Source of the DNA: Collinsella aerofaciens
GTDB taxonomy: Bacteria > Actinomycetota > Coriobacteriia > Coriobacteriales > Coriobacteriaceae
Direction of reading: 5' to 3'
DNA length: 18,535 bases
Assembly (NCBI GenBank): GCA_030841765.1
Contig: JAUUSS010000039.1
Coordinates: forward strand, 1 to 18,535
Program-made: the position numbers and the translations under genes
Part shown: in pieces, positions 6,927-14,922 of the stretch
Position numbering within the stretch: the first letter of the stretch is position 1
How the letters are laid out: each line of letters starts with the position of its first letter
The notes under the pieces: model-generated
The model's database searches: none
What the model was told of the DNA's origin: nothing
What the model saw: only the letters and a program-made list of their open reading frames with translations

Positions 6927-7903
6927 TGCGCGGATCATACAAGGTAATTATTCAAAATAACCGGGTTCAGTTTAAACTGACCATCAATAGAAATCTGACC
7001 ATCATCCAAGGTAACAGTGCTACAGGCAAGACAACTCTGCTTGATATGGTGGCAGCTCACGAAGAGCTTGGGGCACAAAGCGGCGTAACAGTAAGTTGCA
7101 AAGTGCCCTGTAAAACAATATCTGGAAAATATTGGCGTAGAGATCTCCAAGAGATTTCCAGCAGTATTGTTTTTATTGATGAGGGCAATACTTTTGTTCG
7201 ATCAAGAGAATTTGCCCATGAAGCAAAGCGTAGCTCAAACTACTACGTAATTGTCGCCAGAGAGTCACTGCGCCAACTGCCCTATAGCGTTGATGAAATC
7301 TACGGTCTTAAGAACACCAACCGAACCACAACGAAGTATCCCGTTTACTCTCGTGTCTACACCTCTACATATCGTATTTACGGTGATACTGATTTTAGAG
7401 GCGAGAGGCCCGAGCTTGTCATTGTCGAGGACACAAATTCGGGCTACGAATTCTTCAGTTTGCTATGCAAAAAGAGCAGCATTAAATGCATCAGCGCGGG
7501 AGGCAAATCAAATATTTGCAACTGCATTATGGACGCACCGGAAAACGACATCCTCGTGATTGCCGACGGTGCCGCCTTTGGACCAGAAATTGCGGAAGCA
7601 GCTGCTCTATTGCGCCGAAAGAACATCAAGCTATTCCTACCGGAATCGTTTGAATGGCTCGTGTTGAAGTCGGGATTATTCAACAGCAAACACATTAAGG
7701 ACATGCTGCTTAACCCCGCTGAACATATCGAAAGCTCAAAGTTCTTTAGCTGGGAGAAGTTCTTTACTGCAGAACTCATCGAATGCTCACGAGACACACG
7801 TTTTCGATATGACAAGAGCTGCTTGAACGAGGAGTACCTGAACCCCACCGCTCTTGCAGCTCTGGAGGATACTTTGCCGGACCTTGGCATTACTTCGCAC
7901 TAA
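6926..7903 (+). CDS. Compact P-loop NTPase fused to a Toprim-like domain
   Basis: This is a 325-aa soluble protein translated from a TGATG overlap with the DUF4869 gene. Residues 20-125 are a small NTPase: Walker A GNSATGKT (29-36), Walker B IVFIDE (81-86) and a following VIVARES strand (108-114) that could hold a sensor residue. Only about 45 residues separate Walker A and B, and no ABC signature is seen, so this is not an SMC/ABC-sized head. Residues 160-245 look Toprim-like: a strand ending in a glutamate (LVIVED, E168), the SAGGKSN turn (190-196), and the strand ILVIADGAAFG (209-219), where the usual D-x-D is reduced to D-G-A. The C-terminal third is helical and unassigned. OLD, Gabija GajA and the PARIS pair also combine an ATPase with a Toprim-type nuclease, so a defence or toxin role is plausible but only inferred. 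Its stop codon overlaps the stop of the convergent glycosyltransferase gene. Confidence 0.85.
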   Translation: MRGSYKVIIQNNRVQFKLTINRNLTIIQGNSATGKTTLLDMVAAHEELGAQSGVTVSCKVPCKTISGKYWRRDLQEISSSIVFIDEGNTFVRSREFAHEAKRSSNYYVIVARESLRQLPYSVDEIYGLKNTNRTTTKYPVYSRVYTSTYRIYGDTDFRGERPELVIVEDTNSGYEFFSLLCKKSSIKCISAGGKSNICNCIMDAPENDILVIADGAAFGPEIAEAAALLRRKNIKLFLPESFEWLVLKSGLFNSKHIKDMLLNPAEHIESSKFFSWEKFFTAELIECSRDTRFRYDKSCLNEEYLNPTALAALEDTLPDLGITSH

Positions 7904-10386
7904 AACGAGAAGTACTCACTGTCGGAGGATAGGTTTGGTCCGAGCCACGGGTCGCCATCGAGGAAGAACTCAGGCCAGTGCTGCATGAACAGCGCCTGCT
8001 CACGCTTCCAGCGGCGCAGCTTTTCCTCGTTGGCCTCTTCCCTGCCGCGCGAGGTGAACTCGTAGTGGTACAGCTCGGCATAGGGCGTAAAGATGGTGCG
8101 GTAACCCGCCTCCCACACGCGCAGGCAAAAGTCTGCGTCGTTAAAACCGACGGCGAATTCCTCGTTGTAGCCGCCGACGCGCTCAAATACGTCGCGTCGC
8201 ACCATCTGGCAGGCACCCGTCACGGCGCTAAAGTTGCCCGGGCGCACGGCACGGGCAAGATAGCCCTCGCGCTTTGCCGAGAAGTCCTGGTTGGCATGGG
8301 CAAGTGCGCCACGCACGCCAATCAAAATGCCGGCATGCTGCACCAGATGATCGGCAAAGTAGAGTTTGGCGCCCACCACGCCCGCATCGGGACGCTGCAG
8401 ATAGCCCATCATCTCTTCGATAAAGTCCGGGCTTATGACCTCGGTATCGTTGTTCAGCAGCAGCAGGTAGTCACCCTTGGCGTGCTTCACACCAAAATTG
8501 ATGATCTGAGAGTAATTGAACTCGCCCGGCCAGTACACAACGCGCGCGATGCCCTTGCCTTCGGATGCTGCAGCCACGCGCTCTGGCAGGGTTTCGTAAT
8601 ACGCAAACGTCTCCGGGGCTTCACTGTTGTTCTCCACCAAGACGATCTCGTAATTGGTATACGTGGCCTTCTGGGCGATCGACATCACACAGGCATCGAG
8701 CGTCTCAATGTGATCCTTGGTGGGGATCACAATGCTCACCAGCGGCGCAGGCTCCGGCAGCGCATGGCGCATGCGGTAGACAAACGGCGTCTCGGTCTCC
8801 TCGACCGTTCCGTGAACGCCCAGCGCGTTAAAGTGGCGCTGCAGCGCAAGACGACCCGCTTCAATGGCATACGGCTTGCTATCGGCAGAGCCATCGGCGG
8901 TCGATCCCGGATGCACGCGCCAGTGATACAGCACATGCGCAACGTGCTCAAAGCGCGCGCCGGCTGCAAGGCAGCGAAGCGTCAAGTCGTAGTCCTGGGC
9001 GCCCGCAACGTCTTCTGGGGACATACCAATGTGATCGATGAGCGCCTTCTCCACCATCAGGAAATGCGTCACGCAGTTATGGCTATAGAGCAGGTCGACG
9101 TTGAGTACGGTCTTAAAGACCGGCTGGCCCCACTCCCCCGTTTTCTGGAACATGTCCTCATCACAGAACAGGACCTGGGGACGCTCGCCCTCGGCCGCCT
9201 TGTTCAGCGCGGAAACATACTGGAATAACGCGTCCGGTTCCAGAATGTCATCGTGGTCCAAGAAAGCGATGTAGTCGCCTGTCGCTTGCTCGATACCTGC
9301 GTTGGTGTTGACCACAATGCCGCCGTTGCCGGGAAGCTCGATGCGACGGATGCGCTCGTCGTTGGCACCTGCCGCAAGGGTGGCCACCGCGTCCCATTCG
9401 GGCGAGGCGTCCATAAGCAGCAATTCCCAGTTGTCATAGCTCTGGGCTTGCACCGATTCCAGCAGCTCGCGCAGGTAGACCCGATCAGTCTTGTAGCACG
9501 GCACCACAATGCTCACGAGCGGTCTATAGGCAAAGGCCGCCGAAGCGACACGCTGGCACGCCAAATCGCCCGGCTTTGCGCGATGCTGCTCAAACCAACG
9601 TCGATAAGCTGCGTCGTCTGCACGCGCGTCCTTCATACGGTTCCAGCTGTCGTCGACCATGCCGTTGTACAGGCGACCATCCATGGCGCAAAACCCGCTT
9701 TGGATCCGCTCTGTGGGATCGCTCACGATCGCGACAAAATCTCGTATATCCTGAGGCATCTCAACGCTCAGAAACGTTTTATTGACGCGGCATCCGTCCT
9801 GCTGCGGCACATCGACCTGCGACTCAAACACATGCACGGTGACATCGATGGCATTCATATGCGTATCGGAGATCTGGAACTCGGGTGCGCACTGGGGGTC
9901 TCCCGCCCAGGTAACCTCATAGCGCCACACCGCGCCGGAGTCTGCCGGCAAATAGCGAATGGCATCGATCTCGTAGCGACCGCAGCATTCGCCACGCTGC
10001 GCATCGCGGATAAGCGCGCACAGCGCAGGCTTTGCTTTGTAGTTAATCTTGGATTCCAGCTTGGCCACGCGGCTATCGAGGCGAATAGAGCCCAACCTTT
10101 GACCACCGGATGCAAAAACGACATCCATCGACGAGCCATCCAAAAACGGAAGTACCATGACGGCGAGCTCGCGCTCGTAACCGGAAACGGAAGGGCAAAG
10201 CGCCAGCACACGGCCATGATCGACCGGGAGCACCAGCGACGGCACACGAGAACCGCTCGTCGTCGCATGGACAAACGCTTGAGAACCCTCCCGCTCAATA
10301 AGCGCGGCGACATCCTGACCGGCAAAACGAAGCAGCACAAACAGACGGCCCTGGCTGCGGCAAAGTGCCAAACGTTTGATACTCAT
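7900..10386 (-). CDS. Tandem double GT2 glycosyltransferase, 828 aa
   Basis: This large cytoplasmic enzyme contains two family 2 glycosyltransferase (GT-A) domains. Domain 1 covers about 289-500: VSIVVPCYKTD, metal-binding DHDD (377-380), and the acceptor-side QDYDLTLR and HWRVHPGST motifs. Domain 2 covers about 549-775: VSIVIPTKDH, NND (645-647), and FNDADFCLR (748-756). Each should transfer a sugar from a nucleotide-sugar donor, so one polypeptide may add two residues or alternate linkages. Residues 1-285 are not a GT domain. They appear mainly beta-rich, and I do not recognise them. The ATG follows directly on the TAG of the upstream gene, with GAGAAG 5 nt before it. It is the last gene of a five-gene operon. 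Its stop overlaps that of the convergent ATPase gene, and no terminator is visible. Donor and polymer cannot be deduced. Confidence 0.93.
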   Translation of the reverse strand: MSIKRLALCRSQGRLFVLLRFAGQDVAALIEREGSQAFVHATTSGSRVPSLVLPVDHGRVLALCPSVSGYERELAVMVLPFLDGSSMDVVFASGGQRLGSIRLDSRVAKLESKINYKAKPALCALIRDAQRGECCGRYEIDAIRYLPADSGAVWRYEVTWAGDPQCAPEFQISDTHMNAIDVTVHVFESQVDVPQQDGCRVNKTFLSVEMPQDIRDFVAIVSDPTERIQSGFCAMDGRLYNGMVDDSWNRMKDARADDAAYRRWFEQHRAKPGDLACQRVASAAFAYRPLVSIVVPCYKTDRVYLRELLESVQAQSYDNWELLLMDASPEWDAVATLAAGANDERIRRIELPGNGGIVVNTNAGIEQATGDYIAFLDHDDILEPDALFQYVSALNKAAEGERPQVLFCDEDMFQKTGEWGQPVFKTVLNVDLLYSHNCVTHFLMVEKALIDHIGMSPEDVAGAQDYDLTLRCLAAGARFEHVAHVLYHWRVHPGSTADGSADSKPYAIEAGRLALQRHFNALGVHGTVEETETPFVYRMRHALPEPAPLVSIVIPTKDHIETLDACVMSIAQKATYTNYEIVLVENNSEAPETFAYYETLPERVAAASEGKGIARVVYWPGEFNYSQIINFGVKHAKGDYLLLLNNDTEVISPDFIEEMMGYLQRPDAGVVGAKLYFADHLVQHAGILIGVRGALAHANQDFSAKREGYLARAVRPGNFSAVTGACQMVRRDVFERVGGYNEEFAVGFNDADFCLRVWEAGYRTIFTPYAELYHYEFTSRGREEANEEKLRRWKREQALFMQHWPEFFLDGDPWLGPNLSSDSEYFSF

Positions 10387-11454
10387 CTACACTTCTCGCT
10401 TTCCCAGGGCGTTCGCTGCCATGCGTTTGCAGGCACCCAGGCGCCCAAACCTCAAGACGTCGTAATCGAACATGAGCTTTTTGCACAAACGAGCAGCAGG
10501 GGCCTTACCGATAAGTGCCGCGCGCACCATGGCGGCAACCGAAGGAGCACATTGTGCGAGCGCAGCATCGTTGTCCACGGCAGAACCGTTAAGCGCCGCG
10601 GCAACGGCAGCAAACACTTTGCCGCAGTCCGAACCCAGCAACCTCAGCGCATCGTACAGCACCAGATCACACAGGAAGTACGCCAGGTCATCAGCATGCT
10701 GTGCGTCGAGACCGTCGCGCTGCCAGTCAGCCAGCATAGCGGAGTAAATCTTCACGTGCTCCAGCAGACGTGTCTCGTCGTCGTAGCGCATGGTGTCCAT
10801 GAGCGAACCCTTGCGAGCCACGCGATAGTCGTACAACTTGTTCGAGATAAGCGCGGTCTTGTGCGAACGACCGTACACGGCAAAGTCGAAGACCTGGTCC
10901 TCGCCATACTTAACGGTTTCGTCGAACACGATCCCGTTGCCCAGCAAGAAGTCGCGCTTGCAGGCGGTGCGCCATGCAAAGGGACGAGACGCTTCCTTAA
11001 ACAGCAGGTCGGAGCTATAGCCCTCAAACGACACATCGCGCGGGCTAAGCACATAGTTAAGCCACGGATACCCCGCCTCCAGCGGATACGGGTTCGCGCC
11101 AAAGGTCAACACGTCGCAGTCCTCGCGCTCAAAGGCATCGACGATCACGCGGCATGCATCGGGCGTAAAGCGGTCGTCGGAATCCAAGAACGCGACAATA
11201 GGCGCCGTGGACGCGGCGATGCCTGCATTGCGCGCGCTCGACAGGCCCCCGTTCTCTTTATCGACCAACGTAAAGCGCGCGTCCTTTTCGCAATAGGCAG
11301 CCGCAATATCGCGCGAACCGTCCGGCGAGCCATCGTTGACCAGCACGCCTTCCCAATCGGGCATGTCCTGCGCAAGCAGGGAGTCCAGGCACCAGGCCAG
11401 GCACTCCTCCACCTTATAGATGGGAACGACAACGGAAATCTTGGGGGTAGTCAT
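10387..11454 (-). CDS. GT2 family glycosyltransferase, 355 aa
   Basis: This is an inverting GT-A glycosyltransferase of family 2. Key segments are ISVVVPIYKVEECL (6-19), VNDGSPDGS with its nucleotide-binding Asp (39-47), GGLSSARNAG (69-78), the metal-binding DSDD (91-94) and GEDQVFDF (184-191), which carries the probable catalytic Asp. The C-terminal half is helical and without recognised domains. I chose ATG 11454 over TTG 11460: AGGAG lies 9 nt before the ATG but only 3 nt before the TTG. The Shine-Dalgarno overlaps the stop codon of the upstream gene (TAGGAG), so translation is probably coupled. The gene is number four of the surface-polysaccharide operon and abuts gene five with no gap. 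Confidence 0.93.
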   Translation of the reverse strand: MTTPKISVVVPIYKVEECLAWCLDSLLAQDMPDWEGVLVNDGSPDGSRDIAAAYCEKDARFTLVDKENGGLSSARNAGIAASTAPIVAFLDSDDRFTPDACRVIVDAFEREDCDVLTFGANPYPLEAGYPWLNYVLSPRDVSFEGYSSDLLFKEASRPFAWRTACKRDFLLGNGIVFDETVKYGEDQVFDFAVYGRSHKTALISNKLYDYRVARKGSLMDTMRYDDETRLLEHVKIYSAMLADWQRDGLDAQHADDLAYFLCDLVLYDALRLLGSDCGKVFAAVAAALNGSAVDNDAALAQCAPSVAAMVRAALIGKAPAARLCKKLMFDYDVLRFGRLGACKRMAANALGKREV

Positions 11455-11466
11455 AGCCAAGTGCTC

Positions 11467-12585
11467 CTACTGTGCGGCCGGCACGTCATCGGGATGCGGA
11501 TTATCGCCGTAGGTGCGCTGATACGTCAGCACGCGCCAGACCAGCGGCAGGCCGCCAATCTTAAAGTAGTGCTTAAACGTATTGAGCTTGCCGGGCTTCT
11601 TAAAGTCAAAGCGCGAATCGATATAAGCACGGGGCGACTTGACCATCAGGCGCAAGTCGGTCTCGCCGCGCGGATCGAACAGCGACAGATCAAAGCGACC
11701 GGCATCCCAATCGGCCTTGAGCTCGGGCGAAGCCTTCTCCCAAAACTGCTCGCGCAGCTCATCGACCAGACGCTCGTCATTCCAGCGATACGTATCGACC
11801 TTCATGCGCATTAAAATGCCCTGGAGCTGAACCTTGAGCTCGGGACGTTCATCCAAAAAACGTTGCATCTCGGCATATTCGTCGCACACGCAAAACACCT
11901 TGTTGGGCGAATTAACAGAGCTCTTCTCATTGTCCTGGCGATAGCACAGGATGGGGTCCGCAATAAACGCGGCACGCTCGGCGCACGCCCAGACCTTAAA
12001 GTTAAAGCCTGCGTCCTGATACGAGGCGCCCGGCGTGGGAAGGAACCGAATCTGATTGTCGTTGAGGAACTCGCGCCGATAGATGGCAGACCAAATGGAA
12101 GGTTTGCGGTAGAAGATGCCAGGGCGATCGACGGGGCGATACGCGGCGCCCGTCATATGCTCATCGATAATCCCAAACAGCTCACGGCGCTCACTGGGCG
12201 CGGACCAATACAGGTAAAAGTCGCCCTTTACCACATCGGCATGCTCAGCATCGGCCTTGGCAACCAGCTTTTGGAGCGAATCCTCAAACATAAAGTCGTC
12301 GGACTCAAGGATGCCCACGTACTCGCCGCGCGCCATCTCCAGGCCGCGGTTCATCGAGTCACCGTAGCCGCTGTTGGCCTTGTCGATCATCTTCACACGG
12401 GGGTCGCGCTCCATGTACTCGCGGATGATATCCGGCGAGCTATCGGTGGAACCGTCATTGATACAGATGATCTCGATGTCCTTAAGCGTCTGCGCCACGG
12501 CGGAATCGAGGCACTCGCACAGGTAGCGTTCGACATTGCAAATGGGGACAAGCAGCGAAACTTTAGGGGTATCAGAGTTCTGCAA
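11467..12585 (-). CDS. GT2 family glycosyltransferase with TTG start, paralogue of the gene at 13707
   Basis: This 372-aa family 2 GT-A enzyme shows VSLLVPICNVERYL (9-22), INDGSTDSS (42-50), the metal-binding ESDD (94-97), and SYQDAGFNFK (188-197), where the catalytic base should lie. The first 100 residues are nearly the same as those of the protein encoded at 13707-14810, and long runs of the DNA are identical. The C-terminal 45 residues differ strongly (KPGKLNTFKHYFKIGG in this protein), which suggests a change in acceptor or membrane contact. The start is TTG, supported by a full AGGAGG 5 nt upstream and by the absence of a nearby ATG. It is gene three of the operon and sits 74 bp after gene two, the largest gap in the set. 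No terminator or clear promoter is seen in that gap. Confidence 0.93.
   Translation of the reverse strand: MQNSDTPKVSLLVPICNVERYLCECLDSAVAQTLKDIEIICINDGSTDSSPDIIREYMERDPRVKMIDKANSGYGDSMNRGLEMARGEYVGILESDDFMFEDSLQKLVAKADAEHADVVKGDFYLYWSAPSERRELFGIIDEHMTGAAYRPVDRPGIFYRKPSIWSAIYRREFLNDNQIRFLPTPGASYQDAGFNFKVWACAERAAFIADPILCYRQDNEKSSVNSPNKVFCVCDEYAEMQRFLDERPELKVQLQGILMRMKVDTYRWNDERLVDELREQFWEKASPELKADWDAGRFDLSLFDPRGETDLRLMVKSPRAYIDSRFDFKKPGKLNTFKHYFKIGGLPLVWRVLTYQRTYGDNPHPDDVPAAQ
12362..12393. repeat. 32-bp exact direct repeat between paralogous GT2 genes (copy 1)
   Basis: This segment is identical to 14581-14612 and encodes the KANSGYGDSM region. It is the longest exact run I aligned between the two paralogous glycosyltransferase genes, inside a much longer similar stretch. 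Confidence 0.85.
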
Positions 12586-12590
12586 GAGAA

Positions 12591-12596
12591 CCTCCT
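12591..12596 (-). promoter_or_regulatory. Full AGGAGG site before a TTG start
   Basis: On the minus strand AGGAGG is followed after 5 nt by TTG (12583-12585). This settles the unusual start codon. Confidence 0.85.
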
Positions 12597-12659
12597 GTTG
12601 AGTAGCGTGTAACAGGGTTATTTTAACAGCCGAGTTGCGGCGAGCGGCAGCGCTTGGAA

Positions 12660-13700
12660 TTAGATAAAGCGCTCCAGGCAGGCTTTGAGACCGCGAGTCG
12701 AAAGATAGAACAGCGTGGCGTCTGCCATCGAAACGCCCGAGGTCGCCGCAACGAGCTTGTGGGCAACACGGCGAACGGCGCCCTTAGCAGGCATATCTGC
12801 CCAGTCCGTTCCCAAAAACGTCGCGAGGTCCATGTTGACGCGAGCCGCCACGCGATGGAAGTCATCGGCATCCAAGCGCGCCAGGTCGAACACAGTTAGG
12901 TCCAAAAACCAAGTTATCAGCTCGCCGGGGCACAGGTCTAAAAGACCGTAGGCCGCCCAGTCCTCCAAGACCTCCTCGAGCATCCTCATGTGGGCGTCAA
13001 GCTTTTTGGCGCGAGCCTCGGCACTGTTGAACTCGTGCGTCGCCGATTCACTCTCCATCACGTAGTGGTAGAACTTGTCCGGCATGACGACGGTCTTGCG
13101 GGCAAGCGCATAAGCCGCAAATTGGAAGACGACGTCCTCGCCCAAAGCCAAACCGGGGGCGAAGCGAATGCCTTCGCGATTGAGCAGCTCGCGCGAAAAA
13201 GCCGCACGGCAGGCATAGGGCTGCGCATTCGAATGGAACAGTAGTTGGGGATCACGGGCGCCGAAGGTACCAGCTTTGGGGCTCATGAGTTGCTGGACGC
13301 GTTTGGGGGCAGCATCGGCAGGTTCACAGACGCCGCCAAAAACGGCGACCTCGGCATCTGAAGACTCCATGGCATGCAGCACGCGCTCGACCGTCTGGGC
13401 GTCGATGTAATCGTCGGCGTCTACAAAGAAAACCACCTCGCCCTTGGCGGCATCGATTCCGGCATTTCGGGCGAACGAGACGCCCGCGTTTTCCTGGTCA
13501 ATCACCAGTACGTGATCGTCGGCCTGCGCGATCTGGCGCAACACGTTCAACGAATCATCAGTCGAACCGTCGTTGACGCAGACAACCTGAATCGAGCGCT
13601 CGGACTGGGCCAACAGCGAATCGAGACATCGCTGAATGGAGCGCGCAGAGTTGTAAACGGGGACGACAATGGTAGCTTTAGGACACGAGGCCTCTCCCAT
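12660..13700 (-). CDS. GT2 family glycosyltransferase, 346 aa
   Basis: This family 2 glycosyltransferase of GT-A fold carries TIVVPVYNSARSI (10-22), VNDGSTDDS (42-50), AGVSFARNAG (72-81), the metal-binding DADD (94-97), and GEDVVFQFA (187-195), which holds the likely catalytic Asp. In layout it is closest to the gene at 10387 (short, with SFARNAG/SSARNAG and GED motifs) and not to the 11467/13707 pair. The C-terminal 150 residues are helical and unassigned. It starts at ATG 13700, six bases after the stop of gene one, with a GAGGGG-type site in the end of that gene. It is gene two of the operon. The sugar transferred is unknown. Confidence 0.93.
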   Translation of the reverse strand: MGEASCPKATIVVPVYNSARSIQRCLDSLLAQSERSIQVVCVNDGSTDDSLNVLRQIAQADDHVLVIDQENAGVSFARNAGIDAAKGEVVFFVDADDYIDAQTVERVLHAMESSDAEVAVFGGVCEPADAAPKRVQQLMSPKAGTFGARDPQLLFHSNAQPYACRAAFSRELLNREGIRFAPGLALGEDVVFQFAAYALARKTVVMPDKFYHYVMESESATHEFNSAEARAKKLDAHMRMLEEVLEDWAAYGLLDLCPGELITWFLDLTVFDLARLDADDFHRVAARVNMDLATFLGTDWADMPAKGAVRRVAHKLVAATSGVSMADATLFYLSTRGLKACLERFI

Positions 13701-13706
13701 GCCGAC

Positions 13707-14810
13707 CTACCCCCTCAGCGATTCGATGAGGAAGGCAGCAACCACGCCTGGGCCTCCAACCGAGGCGTAATACTTAGCACGCCCCAAGGCACCATCCGTC
13801 GCAAAACTCGGGTGCTCGTCAACCCAGCCCTCAGGATCTTTGAGGATGGCAGCGAGATTTGCGCGCTTCCACGGCTTGAGGTCGTCAAGCGAAAAGTCCC
13901 CGGCGTCCAAGGCCGCCTGAAATTCCTTGGCCATCTGCACCAGGAACTCCTTATAGAACTTAGGCGCCAGGCGCACGTAGTTCCACATGTACGAATCGTA
14001 CTTAATGAGCTGATTGAACTTGAGCATGCGCGCGACATCGACGCTTGCGTGGTCGCGGGCATAATCCTCTCGAATCCAACGCTCAATCTCGGCATACTCG
14101 GTATTGACGCAAAACACCTTAGCCGAAGAATTGACCGAGGAATTCTCGTTGTCCTGGCGATACGACAACACGGCATCATGCAGGTAAACAGCCTTATCGG
14201 CGCACGCGATCACCTTAAAGGCAAATGACGTGTCCTGAAAGGATGCCCCCTGAGTCGGCAGGAACTTAATGCCGTTGCGCTCAAGAAAATCGCGACGGTA
14301 CACGGCCGACCAAATCGACGGCTTTTGCTTAAAGAACTGCGTCGTATCGCTCGGGTGCACCGGCTTACCGCAATCCCGAGGTCTAAACATCTCGTGCAGC
14401 GAACGGCGCTCCTCGGGCTTAGACCAGTAGAAATCAAAGTTCGCCTTCGCAAAGTCGGCATTATTGCTATCGGCGGCCGAGACAAGATTTTCGAGTGCGT
14501 CGGGCGCTATAAAGTCATCGGACTCTAAGATGCCGACGTACTTGCCACGCGCCATCTCCAGGCCATGGTTCATCGAGTCGCCGTAGCCGCTGTTGGCCTT
14601 GTCGATCATCTTGACGCGCCCATCGCGATCCATATACTCGCGGATAATCGCGGGCGAGTTGTCGGTCGACCCGTCGTTAATGCAGATGATCTCGATGTCC
14701 TTGAGCGTCTGCGCCAGGGCGGAATCGAGGCACTCGCGCAGGTAGCGCTGAACATTGTAAATGGGAATAAGCAGCGACAGAACAGGGCTGCCAGAGGCGT
14801 TAGTAGACAA
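13707..14810 (-). CDS. GT2 family glycosyltransferase, first gene of the operon, TTG start
   Basis: This 367-aa family 2 GT-A enzyme shows LSLLIPIYNVQRYL (11-24), INDGSTDNS (44-52), KANSGYGDSMNHG (71-83), the metal-binding ESDD (96-99), and the SFQDTSFAFK segment for the base. It is a paralogue of the gene at 11467-12585, with the conserved N-terminal half and a KPSIWSA.YRR segment shared by both. The TTG start at 14810 is backed by AGGAG 5 nt upstream, and no better ATG exists. It heads the five-gene glycosyltransferase operon and is divergent from the acyltransferase gene across a 112-bp gap that should hold both promoters. A role in assembling a surface polysaccharide or wall teichoic-like polymer is inferred from context. 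Confidence 0.93.
   Translation of the reverse strand: MSTNASGSPVLSLLIPIYNVQRYLRECLDSALAQTLKDIEIICINDGSTDNSPAIIREYMDRDGRVKMIDKANSGYGDSMNHGLEMARGKYVGILESDDFIAPDALENLVSAADSNNADFAKANFDFYWSKPEERRSLHEMFRPRDCGKPVHPSDTTQFFKQKPSIWSAVYRRDFLERNGIKFLPTQGASFQDTSFAFKVIACADKAVYLHDAVLSYRQDNENSSVNSSAKVFCVNTEYAEIERWIREDYARDHASVDVARMLKFNQLIKYDSYMWNYVRLAPKFYKEFLVQMAKEFQAALDAGDFSLDDLKPWKRANLAAILKDPEGWVDEHPSFATDGALGRAKYYASVGGPGVVAAFLIESLRG
14581..14612. repeat. 32-bp exact direct repeat between paralogous GT2 genes (copy 2)
   Basis: This segment is identical to 12362-12393 and in the same orientation, about 2.2 kb apart. Confidence 0.85.
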
Positions 14811-14815
14811 ATGTG

Positions 14816-14820
14816 CTCCT
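14816..14820 (-). promoter_or_regulatory. AGGAG site before a TTG start
   Basis: AGGAG on the minus strand is followed after 5 nt by TTG (14808-14810), fixing the start of the first glycosyltransferase of the operon. Confidence 0.8.
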
Positions 14821-14876
14821 TAGGAAATACCTGTCGTTTCATGGTATCAAAGGGTCAGCGCGCCAGCGGGCGTTTA

Positions 14877-14882
14877 TATAAT
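14877..14882 (+). promoter_or_regulatory. Candidate -10 box for the acyltransferase gene
   Basis: A perfect TATAAT lies 40 bp upstream of the ATG at 14923. No convincing -35 is found at 16-18 bp. The box sits in a TTATATAA palindrome that also reads as a -10-like TATAAA on the minus strand, so the two divergent units could fire from overlapping sites. Confidence 0.4.
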
Positions 14883-14922
14883 CTATGGAGCTCGCAGAGG
14901 CAAACCGATAAGAAAGGACGTC

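Noticed and set aside
9253..11814. Very long open frame (853 codons) on the plus strand, opposite the glycosyltransferase operon
   Set aside because: It runs antisense through two complete GT2 genes with clear motifs and has no recognisable domain. Long antisense frames are expected in GC-rich codon-biased DNA.
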